Shown here one piece after another: positions 45,331-56,209 of a stretch of DNA of 64,000 nucleotides. A program made the position numbers and the translations under genes. The stretch comes from Castor canadensis (lineage: Eukaryota > Chordata > Mammalia > Rodentia > Castoridae). The notes beneath the pieces were generated by a model that had not been told where the DNA came from, did no database searches, and saw only the letters and a program-made list of their open reading frames with translations. How positions within the stretch are numbered: the first letter of the stretch is position 1; each line of letters starts with the position of its first letter. Location of the stretch: contig NC_133390.1 in the NCBI RefSeq assembly GCF_047511655.1, positions 157,973,583 to 158,037,582 of the forward strand. The letters run 5' to 3'.

Positions 45331-46520
45331 ACGCTGTCAGATCAGCCCCACTATTCTCAAGAAGATTTAAGGTTAATACATAGGTTCCCTATGACCAAAA
45401 GGGTTGATAACTGGTAGTACACAGGAGACTGCGAAATAATTCTACCTAGTGATTTAGCTAAAGACCTCCTCCACCACATCCACTGGACCACCCACCTGGG
45501 GACCCGAAAGATAGAAGACCTCCTGAGAAATGCCCGCCTAAAGGTTCTTAACCTCAGGCCACTCATTGACTCAATTGTTACCAAGTGCCTTAGCTGTAGG
45601 CTAACCAACGCAGAAAGCTTTCCCAAAGGACAAGGGACTCGACTAAGGGGCTCCAAACCAGGAGCCCATTGGGAAATGGACTTTACAGAGATGAAACCTG
45701 GCAAATATGGCTATAAATATCTTCTAGTTTTGGTAGATACTTTTTCAGGATGGACTGAGGCATTCCCCACCAAACATGAGACTGCACAGACGGTCATCAA
45801 AAAGCTGCTGGAAGACATTCTGCCAAGGTATGGTATGCCAACACTCCTGAGCGCTGACAATGGACTGGCCTTTGCTTCCCAGGTAACTCAAGAGTTAGCC
45901 AGGGCATTGGGGGCAAAATGGAAATTACACTGTGCATATAGACCCCAGAGTTCCGGACAGGTCGAAAGAATGAATAGAACTCTAAAAGAGACCCTTACCA
46001 AACTAACCATGGAGACTGGCGGGGACTGGGTGGCTCTCCTCCCCTTTGCCCTATACTGGGTGCGAAATTCACCCTTTCAGTTTGGTATAACTGCTTATGA
46101 AATCATGTTTGGGAGGCCTCCTCCCATCTTATCCAATCTAAAAGCTGAATTGATTGCTGAGTTTGATAACCGTCAATTGCTTGATTCTCTTGAAGCAGTA
46201 GCTCATGCTCACAAGGATGTATGGCCCTGTCTGAAGGCCATATACGAGACTGCTCCTCCTCCTACCCCACACAACTATCAACCGGGAGATTGGGTCTACG
46301 TGCGCAGACACCACAAAAGAACCTTGAACTGCGCTGGAAGGGACCATACATAATACTCCCAACCATACTGACGACTGTCAAAGTTGGGATCTCCACCTGG
46401 ATTCATCACACCCACATCCGGCTTGCGGACCCCCATGCTCAACCGGAGGGCTACCCTCCACAATGGAAGATCGACAAAGATACGGACAATCCTCACAAGC
46501 TAAAGCTGCGTCATTTATGA
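45331..46520 (+). pseudogene. pol: Integrase region (younger provirus)
   Basis: One frame is open from 45058 to 46353 except for a TAG at 45415-45417. The zinc-binding part has H...H in L-L-H-H-I-H-W-T-T-H (about 45466-45495) and C-L-S-C (about 45589-45600). The catalytic triad is intact: Asp 45679-45681, Asp 45856-45858, Glu 45964-45966, with the last two exactly 35 residues apart. A frame change near 46310-46330 leads to the C-terminal R-W-K-G-P-Y segment and the pol stop at 46518-46520. This is the best-preserved enzyme of the element, though the TAG and frameshift break it. Confidence 0.93.
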
Positions 46521-47391
46521 TAGTTGTCCTAATGCTCACATCAACTGTATGTACAACCCATGCTATTCCTCCTCAACCCTTCTGTCTCACTTGGCTGATC
46601 AACGAGAGAACTCTTGGCCCAGACCTCCCACATAGCCCCCCCCAATACTTGGTTCCTGGAATTGAGTTTTGACCTACATGACTTGCTCCCTGGTTACAGT
46701 TATCAGGACCTACACCATAATTACTTTTATGTTTGTCCTGGAAAGAGGGCTGATAAGAGCAGGGAAAAACAATGTGGGGGAGCTAATGATTATTTTTGTT
46801 ATTACTGGAGTTGTGTGAGTACAGGAGACATTTACTGGCCACCTCTGATAAAGGGGGATCTCATTAATGTTGTCTTAGATAACACACCCAAGGCCCATGG
46901 CCTGGCCCCTATCAAGATAGTATTTACCAACAAGGGTAAGCAGGATACAACCTGGAAAACAGGAAAAACTTGGGGGCTAAGACTCTATACCATTGGTTAC
47001 CCAGGAGGGTTATTTACCATCACCTTATAGAAGAAAATTCCTGATTCCCCAGGGCCTATAGCCATTGGCCCAAATCCTGTTCTAGTTCCCCCGGTGAAAC
47101 CTAAACCCACAGCTACAGCTTCTCAGACACGACATACCCCACTCATGCCTGTTACCCCGACTCTATACCCCACAATCAAGGGTTTTCCTTTCTCCCAGCA
47201 CCACATCTGGGAATTGATGACCAAAACCTTTGAAGTGCTCAACACCTCCCGGCCCAACCTGACTAAAGAATGTTGGCTCTGCTTAAACGCTCAGCCCCAT
47301 TTTATATAGGGATAGCTATAATAGGAAACACTCTCAAGTCGACTATTCCCAATGCTCTTGGGGACAAACAAGTAAACTCTCTCTCCAACAA
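46463..47391 (+). pseudogene. env: env surface subunit region (younger provirus)
   Basis: A start at 46463 (or 46517) overlaps the end of pol, as usual in gammaretroviruses. A hydrophobic signal peptide (M-I-V-V-L-M-L-T-S-T-V) follows. The frame changes near 46620-46670, is open to 47030, stops, then gives a proline/threonine-rich stretch (about 47040-47180) and the C-W-L-C motif at 47271-47282. In this family that motif mediates disulphide linkage to the transmembrane subunit. The reading frame changes twice between 47285 and 47390, so the surface subunit is broken. Confidence 0.88.
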
Positions 47392-48258
47392 GTGATGGGA
47401 ACAGGGACTTGTGCCCTATCTCCCAATGTCCAGCCCCCTACAGGGCTATGTAACCGAACAATTACTATTTCAAATGACACCTACTACTCTGCCACCTCCA
47501 GATGGTGGGCCTGCTCCACTGGATTGACCCCCTGTATCCATGGGACGTTCCTCAACACAGGAAACAGCTACTGTGATAGGGTGCAGTTGTTCCCCAAGAT
47601 AACTTATTATAAAGAAACTCAGATGGAGCTGGCCTTTTCACCCATTCCTTCCCCCAGAACTAAGAGAGCCATAGGGGCAGCAGCAATCTTGCTGTCCTCA
47701 CTGGTTGGCTTAGGAATAGCTGGGGCAACTGGGGTCAGCACTTTGGCTTTGATTTTACAGGATAAAAATTATAGAGCTCTCCAGATGGCCATTGATTCTG
47801 ATCTCAAAAATTTAGAACAATCAATCACTAAATTAGAGGAGTCTCTAAACTCTCTAGCAGAGGTTACTCTACAAAATAGGAGAGGCCTAGACCTCCTCTT
47901 CATGCAACAAGGAGGCCTATATGCAGCCCTAGGAGAAGAATGTTGTTTCTATGTTAACCACTCAGGTGTTATCAGGGACTCTATGGCTCTACTCAGAAAG
48001 AGAATCAAAGACAGAGAGCATAAGGATTTGGGATGGTATGAACAACTGTTCAATTGGTCTCCATGGCTCACCACCCTACTCTCGGCCTTGGCTGGACCTA
48101 TAATACTCCTCCTATTAATGCTGACTATAGGGCTGTACATTATCAACCACCTGATGGCCTTCGTCAGAGAACGGATAAATACGGTCCAACTCATGGTGCT
48201 GAGATCCCAGTATCAGCCTCTATACCTCTTGTCCCATACTGCCACCTCAGACCCATGA
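47392..48258 (+). pseudogene. env: env C-terminal open frame: end of surface subunit plus entire transmembrane subunit
   Basis: An uninterrupted 288-codon frame. In order it holds the C-terminal surface part, a furin-type R-T-K-R site (47656-47667), a hydrophobic glycine/alanine-rich fusion-peptide region, a heptad-repeat region (about 47765-47880), the L-Q-N-R-R-G-L-D segment of the immunosuppressive-type domain, the cysteine loop, a hydrophobic anchor (about 48060-48150) and a cytoplasmic tail ending with TGA at 48256. The first Cys of the family's C-X6-C-C motif is Tyr (tat at 47920-47922), so the covalent link to the surface subunit would be lost. It is only part of a gene, with no retained start or signal peptide. 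Expression is unknown. Confidence 0.9.
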
Positions 48259-48278
48259 TTGAGCCTGAAGAATCCACT

Positions 48279-48292
48279 AGAAGAGGGGGAAA
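48279..48292 (+). other. Polypurine tract (younger provirus)
   Basis: The purine run agaagagggggaaa directly precedes the 3' LTR. Confidence 0.9.
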
Positions 48293-48789
48293 TATTGGAC
48301 CCCAGCTAAAATGACAGAGGTAACTCCATTTCAAAACTAGGCTCCATCTTAGAGCTAACCTAAGCCTGACCCTGAGTTGCTGGAAAAACCACAGATTTCC
48401 ACTGGAAAGCACCATCCCCGTCCTGAGCCAATCAAAAACGAACAAGACAGTCCCTTTGTTTAAAACGACTAATACAGCCCCAAATAAGGAATGGGCCTAG
48501 CTGCATTCCTTACAGCCCGGATGCAGCTAGGGCCAACCAATCCCGATATGCCAAGACTACATTACCCAAATAACACCCAATCGCGTAACTGCCAAGTTGA
48601 AAAGCCCCAACCCTTGCTTACCCCTCAATAAAAGCCCTGCCTAATTGCAGTATGGGGCTGTCGGCACAGATCCGCTGCGTCAGTGAGGTCGGAGAGCCAG
48701 AGCTTAACTCTGAATAAAGGCTCCTTATTTTTACATACAACTTCGGACTCCTGAGTGGTCTTTGGGGGTCTCACGATCTGGGCACAACA
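48293..48789 (+). repeat. 3' LTR (younger provirus)
   Basis: 497 bases, from TATTGG to CAACA. It carries one copy of the 38-base unit, an extra 8 bases (cccggatg) after it, a TATA-like AATAAAA near 48627 and an AATAAA at about 48712. The poly(A) signal is in the same direction as the putative host transcript. Candidate target duplication ttgag follows at 48790-48794. Confidence 0.92.
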
Positions 48790-48794
48790 TTGAG

Positions 48795-49322
48795 TGAGGG
48801 TACCTGGGCAAACGCCAGGTAAATTTGGGCTAAGATACAGGGTAGTTAGTTTGGGAACTCCTTTTATTCTCAGTATAGATAACTTATGGTGATGATTCTC
48901 CTGCTCTAAGTCTTTAAGAGATTGGCATAGGTTACCTCCTGGTTTTGGAGAAGGGTGCATATCACTTTGCCATGAGAATGTCTGGAATTATGTGTCATGA
49001 ATTATGCAAAGGAAGCTTACTTTCTTGCTTTTGCCACCTGCTTTCTGCTGGGAAGTATCTTAGGATCTGGCACCTATATCTATCCTACAAGCTCTTTTAA
49101 CATGATCTCACAGCCCTCAGATTTTCCTGACTTCATTCTCTTCCATGACTTAGCAAGCCCCTTGATCAATTTCAGGAAATTCTCAGTCCTGCAGAATGTG
49201 ATCATAAATGGTGGTGAAGGTCCAATAGAGTAGGGCTGTTTGAAGGAGGAAGTCAGGGTAGCTAAGAGAGAAGATCACAGGTGGTAAGAAGGGAAGAGAA
49301 ATCAACACAGTAAGAACATAGT
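48795..49322. other. Intron-like stretch, nothing recognised
   Basis: Flank of the provirus. Unique sequence without coding character. Confidence 0.4.
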
Positions 49323-49540
49323 GTGGACTGGGTATGGTAGTGCTTACCTGTAATCCCAACTACCTGGAGGTGGATTATAGTCCTTGGCTGACTTGGGCAA
49401 AAAGTATGAGACCTGTATGAAAAACAAACTAAAGCAAAAAGGGCTGGGATGTGGCTTACTTAACTGGTCGAGTGCTTGCCTAGTACGCGTTGAGGCTCTG
49501 AGTTCAAAGCCCAGTACTACAAAAAAACCAAAAAACCCCT
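49323..49540 (+). repeat. Composite SINE (B1-like plus tRNA-like), sense
   Basis: 'gggtatggtagtgcttacct' to an A-rich middle, then 'gggctgggatgtggcttact' and 'gagttcaaagcccagtacta' with an A-rich tail. Confidence 0.85.
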
Positions 49541-50648
49541 TACTGTTAGATATTATTGAATCTAGACAAAAACCTCCATTTTAAAATTAGCATATACTTA
49601 TTGTACAAAGAGGTTTCACTGTGCTATTTCCATATAATGTACTTTGATCAAGTTCACCCACTCTGTTTCTGCTTCTTTCCTCCCCTTAAACAATTTTAAT
49701 GGATTTCATTATTCTGTTTTCACACAAGCATGTAAAGTACTTTGATCATATTCATCCCCCTACCCTCTTCTTCCCTCCTCCTCACACTGTGTTTCCCCCA
49801 ACCACCAAAAATATTCCCCTTTTACATTCATGTCTCTTATTTTTTGAAAGGTCTAGATTCTGCATATGAGAGAAAATGTATCTGTCTTTCTGAATCTGGT
49901 TTATATTACTTAGCATGATGATCTCCAGTCCCATCCCTTTTCCTGCAAATGACACAATTTCTTCTTTATGACTGAATAATAAAGTATACATATATCACAT
50001 GTTCATCACATGTTCTTTAACTGTTCATTGGTTGATGAGCACTTAGACTAATTTCACAGTTTGGCTATTGTGAATAGTATTACTATAAATAGGGTGTCTC
50101 CATTTTATGCTGAATTGCATCCCTTTGGATATATGTCCAGGAATGGTATAGTTGGATCATGTGGTATGTAGTTCTGTTTTTAGTTTTTGAGGAAACTTTA
50201 TATTGATTTCCATAGTAGCTATATTAATTTACATCCACACTCGTTCTCACCAGCATTTATTTTTTGTTTGTTTCCTTGTTGATAGACATTTGACTGAGGT
50301 GAGATGGAATCTCAATGTAGTTTTGGTTTGCATTTCCTTTATTGCTAAAGATGTTGAACATTTCTTCATGTATTGATTGGCTATTTACTTTTCAGAACTA
50401 TCTATTTAATTCATTTGCCCATTTGCTAATTGGATTATTTTTTGATGTTTAATTTTTTGAGCTCTTTATATATTCTGGGTGTTAATCCTGTATCCAATTA
50501 ATAGTTTGAGAAGATATTCTCCCATTCTGAAGGCTTTCTCTTCATTCTTATAATTGTTTCCTTTATGCAGAGGCTTTTTAATTTGTTGCAGTCACATTTA
50601 TCAATCTTGCTCTTATTTCTTGAACTGTTGAAGTTCTATTCAGAAAGT

Positions 50649-50752
50649 CCTTTCTGGATGGCAAAGTGGTGGTGCAAGTGGTAGAGCACTTGCCTAGCAA
50701 GTGTGAGGCCCTGAGTTCAAACCCTAATACCGGGGGAGAGGGTAGTTAAACC
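50649..50752 (+). repeat. tRNA-like SINE inserted in L1, with target duplication
   Basis: 'ggtggtgcaagtggtagagc' and 'gtgtgaggccctgagttcaa'. Flanked by cagaaagt at 50641-50648 and 50753-50760. Confidence 0.88.
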
Positions 50753-50824
50753 CAGAAAGTTCTTGCCTATGCCTATATATTTTGGAGGATTTTTCCCTGT
50801 GTTCTCCTATAGTAGTTTCAAATC

Positions 50825-51018
50825 TTTTTTTTTTTTTTTAAATGGCACTGGGGTTTGAACTTAGGGCCTCACAGTGCTAGCCAGCCCTTTCTTGTGATGG
50901 TTTTTTTGAGACAGGGTCTCAAGAACTATTTGTCTGGGACTGTGTTTGAACCGTGATCCTCCTGATCTCTGCCTCCTGAGTAGCTAGGATTACAGGCATG
51001 AGCCACAAGCACCCAGCA
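50825..51018 (-). repeat. Composite SINE inserted in L1, 11-base target duplication
   Basis: Poly-T, 'ggcactggggtttgaactta', 'gagacagggtctcaagaact' and 'agctaggattacaggcatga'. Flanked by perfect copies of agtttcaaatc at 50814-50824 and 51019-51029. Confidence 0.93.
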
Positions 51019-51279
51019 AGTTTCAAATCGTACATTAAGATGTTTGATCCATTTTGAATTAGCTCTTGTACAGGGTGAGAGATAGGGATCTAGTTTTAGT
51101 CTTTTACATGGGAATGTCCAATTTTCCCAATATCAGTTGAAGAGGCTGTCTTTTCTCCAGTGTATATTTTTGGCACCTGTGTCAAAAATCAGATCACTGT
51201 AGCTGTTTCTTTGTGGGTCTTCTTTTTGGTCTATGTGTCTGTTTTTGTACTTATATCATGCAGGACAAAACTCCCTTTT

Positions 51280-51378
51280 TTTTTTTTTGGTGAGGGTAGA
51301 GAGCAGTACTGGGGTTTGAATTCAGGACCTCGTGCTTGTTAGGCATGTGCTTTACCATGGAGCCATTCTGCCAGCCCC
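51280..51378 (-). repeat. tRNA-like SINE, antisense
   Basis: Poly-T, 'gcagtactggggtttgaatt', then 'ccatggagccattctgccag'. Confidence 0.85.
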
Positions 51379-51379
51379 A

Positions 51380-51485
51380 GACTCCATTTTATACATGAGG
51401 AAATAGAGGCTCGAGAAGCCAAAATAATTTGTTCAGGCTTCCTGCCTGGGAACCAGAATCCAGATCAGTCTAAATACCATTGTTC
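51380..51485 (+). repeat. MIR SINE fragment
   Basis: 'ttttatacatgaggaaatag', 'aaataatttgttcaggcttc' and 'gggaaccagaatccagatca' are MIR 3' landmarks. Confidence 0.65.
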
Positions 51486-51489
51486 TTCC

Positions 51490-53955
51490 TGTCTAGGCAG
51501 GCTTTCCCTTGGATTGCCAATCTTCCTGGATTCCTAATTTTTGTTAGAAAGTTTAAGAAGATAGACCTCTCGGGATTCATTTATTTAAAGGGCCCAACAA
51601 GGAAGGTAGATGTTAGGGGTTCTTTCTGAGCAGTGGTATTTCTAGTGAAGAGATCAAAGATTGAAAGATAGAAAGAACCTTTAAGCATCAGAATTAACTG
51701 TGACTGGAAGAAGAAGAAAGCATCTGTAATAGAAGGGATCCCATAAGCACTTGGGCTAGCACCTGAACAGCTGTGTTGAAGTTGGAAAAAAACAGGGGTA
51801 AAAAAATCTTAGCTCTGAACATGGTCTTTGGACAATCTTCATTTCACTATTTGCAAAATTGTGCTCTCCTACCACAAGTCTTATTGTATGTGTGCCAACT
51901 TTGCAGGGATGTTGTAGAGAAATGTAATTTGGAAAGTTTTGTGAATTCTAAAGCAGCATGAGCAAAACAAGAAAGTGAGGAGAAAGCATTATAAGTATCT
52001 GCAGCATCTCAGTCTCTGGCTTATTTGCCACCTTACTTTCCAAAAATAAAAGGGGAGGGTTTTCCTTAGGGAATTTATGCTGCCATGCCCTTTTCCTCCT
52101 CCTTCTGCAGGACCTACCCACAACTTAGTCTTTCCACAAGGTAAAGGATTCCAGGGAGCAGATGACAAAGCCAGGTAGCATTGGCAGCTGCGAATTCAAG
52201 TATACGTATACTCATGCACCCTCGTTGCAAGGCTACTGCCTGCATAGATGTTAAAGCAGTTTTCAAGAGTCCATCCTAGCATGAGTCCGCACTCACTGAC
52301 TAGTTCTGCTGAGATGCTGCCTTGTTCCATACTGTTGTCTTAGAAAAAGCTATTCCTATTTCGGCCCTGCCTCCTGTCTAGTTCCCCCTCAAACTTCAGG
52401 GGAAAAGATACTTATGCTGTAGTTGCATATCTTATTAGAAGCCATGGTCATTTTCATTTTCCCACTATTTGCTCTTTCCCTTGGTCAGTGTGTAGGCTAC
52501 ACTTGTCACACCATGTAATTATGGGCATTTGGTTCTTCCCTCTGTCTGTCTGAGAGGGCACAGAGGTATCTGGTTGCCTCCTGGTGCTTTTGGACTTCAC
52601 ATTAGTGAGTGCCACATTTTCCTCCTACTCTGAATCTTCAAGCTCTTAACTGCTTCCTCTTTTTGTTTTGCTTATCTAAAGTTATATAATTTCTGTTGTT
52701 TTCCATGGCCTGTGTGTCAAGCTTGTTTTTAATTTTCCTACCCTGTGAAAAAGTTTCACTGTTAACTATTTTAAAATATGAATGGCTTCATGTAAATAAG
52801 TGTGTAATATACTTATCTAACAGTCTCACTTCTCCAGAGTCCAAGTAAAAGCATAACATTGTCATCCATAAGCCCTTCTATGATGCCAATTTATTCTTAT
52901 TTTTACTTGTTACTGTAACAAGTTTAGCAATCTGGTTTCTAAACCCCCATATCATTAAAAACAGCATATAAAAAAAGGGAGAGGAGCTGCTATTAATATA
53001 TTAGCAATATTAATGAGAGTTGAAAGCTGACAGTAATGGAAGGAATGAAAGAAGGATAAGAAAGAGAAATTAAAATAATAGACTGGAGAGTATTTAACAT
53101 AGGGGCAATAGCTCTACAAACATCTAAGTGTTTTAATAAGGTAGGGGTGGAGCTCAGTGATGTCTGTGGTGGCTTTAGGTTCCTCTTAAAGACTACAGTT
53201 TTCAGAATGTTAAATTATTTATAGTGTCTTCATATGGATGGGCAGAATAGTGAATGTTTTACTCTTTATGTTTATAGCAACTTGGGAGGTAGGTGGTGAC
53301 ATTCTTGTTTTACAAATTACTGAGACTTAGGGAAATGTAAGTAGTGATTAGAAGAGCTAAGCTTAGAACCCAGAAGAATCTGGCTCCAAAAAAAAACATC
53401 ATTTTTTTTTTTCTTTTTCCTGTTATCCTATACTAACACTTTTCCCTTAATCTAAAGCTGGTCCTTCTTAGCCTCTTGGGCTAGTTGTTGCTCCCTTTTT
53501 AATTCATTCTACTATAAGAATTTTTTCTTTTTGAAGGCATTTATTATTCATTCCCTGAGCATTTGAGTGTCTGCTGTGAACCAGGTACAGTATCAAGTGT
53601 TTGAAATGTAGTAGTATTGAATATTGAGTAACATAATTTTCTGTCAGTGGTTTGCATTCTAATGAAAGAAAGCAGGTAAATGAAGAACAGTGTTCACTTA
53701 TACCTGAACAAGACAGTGTGTTGGCAAGGGTTCAGTATTGCTTTGGCTGCCTACAAGCCATCTCTGCCATTCAGGACATCAGCTTCTGGCAGCTGGATAA
53801 GACTACTGTGGTTTGATAGAAAGAACCTAGTCTTTGGAATCAAACAAATCTAAGTTCAAATCATTGCTTGCCAGTTTCTAATTGTTCTTTAGATTCTTAC
53901 TTTTTCTCTTAGAGTCTGTTTTCCTGTCTAAAATAGTGCTGTTGTTATCTACTTT
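51490..53955. other. Intron-like stretch with weak MIR debris
   Basis: Unique AT-rich sequence. MIR-like fragments are likely at 53275-53360 (+) and 53835-53945 (-), and an old repeat at 53530-53690. The AT-rich piece at 52660-52960 has no open frame. Nothing coding was seen. Confidence 0.4.
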
Positions 53956-54405
53956 TAAAGTTGTTACATTTTGAATATGAAATGTTCCCATAAAAGGCTC
54001 ACATTGAAGGCATGGTCTCCAGTTAGTGGTGTTACTAAGAGGTGACTGGATCATGGGAACACTAATTTCATCAATGGGTTAATCAATTGATGAATTCATA
54101 CTGAATGGGTTATTAGGAGGTGGGGCCTGGTTGGAGGAAGTAGGACACTGGGGTGTGCCTTTGAAGGGTTTTTGTCTTGTGGCTCTTTCTTGTCACCCTC
54201 TGCTTCTTGACTGCTTTGAGGTGAGCAGTCTCATCTAATATGACCTCCCACTACTATGATGTTCTGCTGCATCACAGGCCCATAGCAATGGAGCCAGTTG
54301 ATCATGGACTGAAACCTAAAACTCTGAGCCAAAATAAAATCTTTCCTCCCTTAGTTGACTTTCTCAGGTATTTTGTCACAATAACAGACAAGTGACTGAC
54401 TCAGA
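53956..54405 (+). repeat. MaLR-type LTR, sense
   Basis: The order of wording is that of mammalian MaLR LTRs: 'aagaggtgactggatcatgg', 'ttaggaggtggggcctggtt', 'gccaaaataaaatctttcct' (poly(A) signal) and 'ctcaggtattttgtcacaat' near the end. No internal sequence lies next to it, so it is a solo LTR. Exact ends were not determined. Confidence 0.7.
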
Positions 54406-54409
54406 GGTT

Positions 54410-55930
54410 GTTGTGACAATTCAAAATATTTTAGGTAAATAAGTGTCACACAGTACCTGAAACTTCCTTGGGTGAATGGCAAGTTGATCAGTTGCTGTCT
54501 GCTCTTTGAAGACCAGTATCTCTAAGAAATAGCAATAAAATTAGAATGGTTTTCCCTGACCAATCTCACACCTCAATCTTACTTTAAATTCAGGTCCCAG
54601 AAATGTTGGGCAAAAAAGGAACCTCCCAGGCCATGCCTGATCCTACCAGGCATCATACCTGAGTAAGCAGGATTGTTATCTATCTAACAGACATACAGGG
54701 GCAGGGAAGGTACCTCAGGCAGCAGCTGATGAACAAAAGACTTCTCTCTGTTCCCAGTAAATTGGTCCATGGGGATCCTGGCTTTGAAATTCCAATTGAC
54801 ATAGGAAGGAAAAGATTCATTAATCTCTGGACTCATTAAAATGCTCTGCTGCTCACCTACAATTTATTCTTGGCACTTCATCAGGAGAAATTAAGTAAGC
54901 CAATGGACTGGGAGGCTGCTGACTGCAGAGTCCAATGTGCCTGGTGCTGATGGGGGCTGTGGGTGTTAGGCCTCCTCTACTATGGGATATATAGCTGACT
55001 TGAGAAACACCTCACCCCTAGGACTGGGCATGACCTATGTCTCATGTACTGCTGGCACTGTAAAGACCTTTATAAGTGATAACTCATTTATGGATGGTCT
55101 AAATATGAACTAGGGCTTGCTAAAATCATCAAACACATTAGTGGTAGATAGAATCAGTCAGGCCAACTGACTTTCAGGCCAGGAATATTTCTCCCATGCT
55201 CACTTTTGATTTGTAGACCCAGTATTTCATTCATTCAACCTTCAACAGATACTTTTGACACATTCTATGTGCCAGACTCTGATAAACAAAATAAGCATGG
55301 GGGAAGTAAAATTACCTGACCCAGTATTAGGGGAAATTACAAAGTCACCAAGTCTGATTAGCATAACAGAGTCAATGAGGAATATTGAGACTGAGCCCCC
55401 TGGAATAGGACCACCCCTCCCTACTAGGAATGGAGAGTTGAGTCTTGCTAATATGAAAAGTTAAGGCAGGTCAAATCTATGAGGTTTGGGTCACTTTCTC
55501 TATAGTTACAAAAAACTCTGGTCCTGGGATTAGGAGTCCTAGATTCTAGATTATTCTTGCTATCAATATGAGTAATCATTCTGGTAACATTATTTGGCAT
55601 CTTTTAAGAGTGCCATCCTGGACACTGGGGTACAAAAACCTTAAGATGTATGTATTCCCCTCCCTCAGATCTGTCAGTTTAATGGGGTGAACTAATAAGC
55701 CCTATAATAAATCAAAGGAATAATTACCTCTGCTAGAGGAAGTCAGGGTTGAACTATGTGTTACTTAAGCATTTTCTCTGGATTTTGATATACCACCTGA
55801 CAGGTGATAAATAATCACTTGTCCTCTGTAACTCTGAGCTGATAGGCAATCAACTTTGTAATGACTGGTATGTATGTGACATTTTATGGGTGACAAAAAC
55901 ACATCATTAATTCATTGGATCTTTTTTATC
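54410..55930. other. Intron-like stretch, nothing recognised
   Basis: The segment at 54600-55060 is less AT-rich and well-formed but has no open frame or repeat I can name. A conserved non-coding element is possible. Confidence 0.35.
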
Positions 55931-55934
55931 ATTG

Positions 55935-56205
55935 TTTGGAGGTAGTGCCACGGTATGTAGCTCAGACTGCTGCCTCAGCTTCCCCAGTACTCCCATGCCC
56001 AGTTGGTTTTACAGCTTTTTTTGGCGAGGTGGGGGGAGTGGGCAGGGGTAAATGGGGATTGAATCCAGGGCCCAGTCCTTTTTTTTTTTTTTGGAGATAG
56101 GATCTCTCTAACTTTTGCCAGGGCTGGCCTTGAACTCCCAATCTTCTTGCCTCTGCCTTCTGGTCGCTGGGATTACAGATGTGTACCACCATGCCCAACT
56201 TGCTT
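55935..56205 (-). repeat. SINE cluster, antisense (B1-like and tRNA-like)
   Basis: A diverged B1-like piece comes first, then 'ggattgaatccagggccca', a T12 run, 'ggagataggatctctctaac' and 'ctgggattacagatgtgtac'. It is probably two insertions, one after the other. Confidence 0.75.
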
Positions 56206-56209
56206 TTAC

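Larger units (their letters stand above)
41790..48789 (+). mobile_element. Younger class I (gamma-like) endogenous retrovirus with two LTRs
   Basis: A 7.0 kb provirus: 5' LTR, proline-tRNA primer site, gag remnant, pro-pol, env, polypurine tract, 3' LTR. It is about 1.3-1.7 kb shorter than typical gammaretroviruses because most of gag is deleted. By hand count the two LTRs differ at about 27 of about 485 aligned sites (5-6 %) plus three length changes. At neutral rates of a few per 10^9 sites per year this suggests insertion in the order of 5-15 million years ago (inference). Every gene is broken, but integrase and the env transmembrane part remain long and readable. Confidence 0.95.
49580..51270 (-). 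repeat. L1 LINE 3' segment, antisense, interrupted by SINEs
   Basis: Continuous antisense L1 3' UTR/ORF2-end wording: 'cttagcatgatgatctccag', 'ttggctattgtgaatagtat', 'ttgagctctttatatattct', 'ttaatcctgtatccaattaa', 'tcaccagcatttattttttg'. Two SINEs split it at 50649-50752 and 50825-51018. It continues across both interruptions, so it is one element older than those SINEs. Confidence 0.85.
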
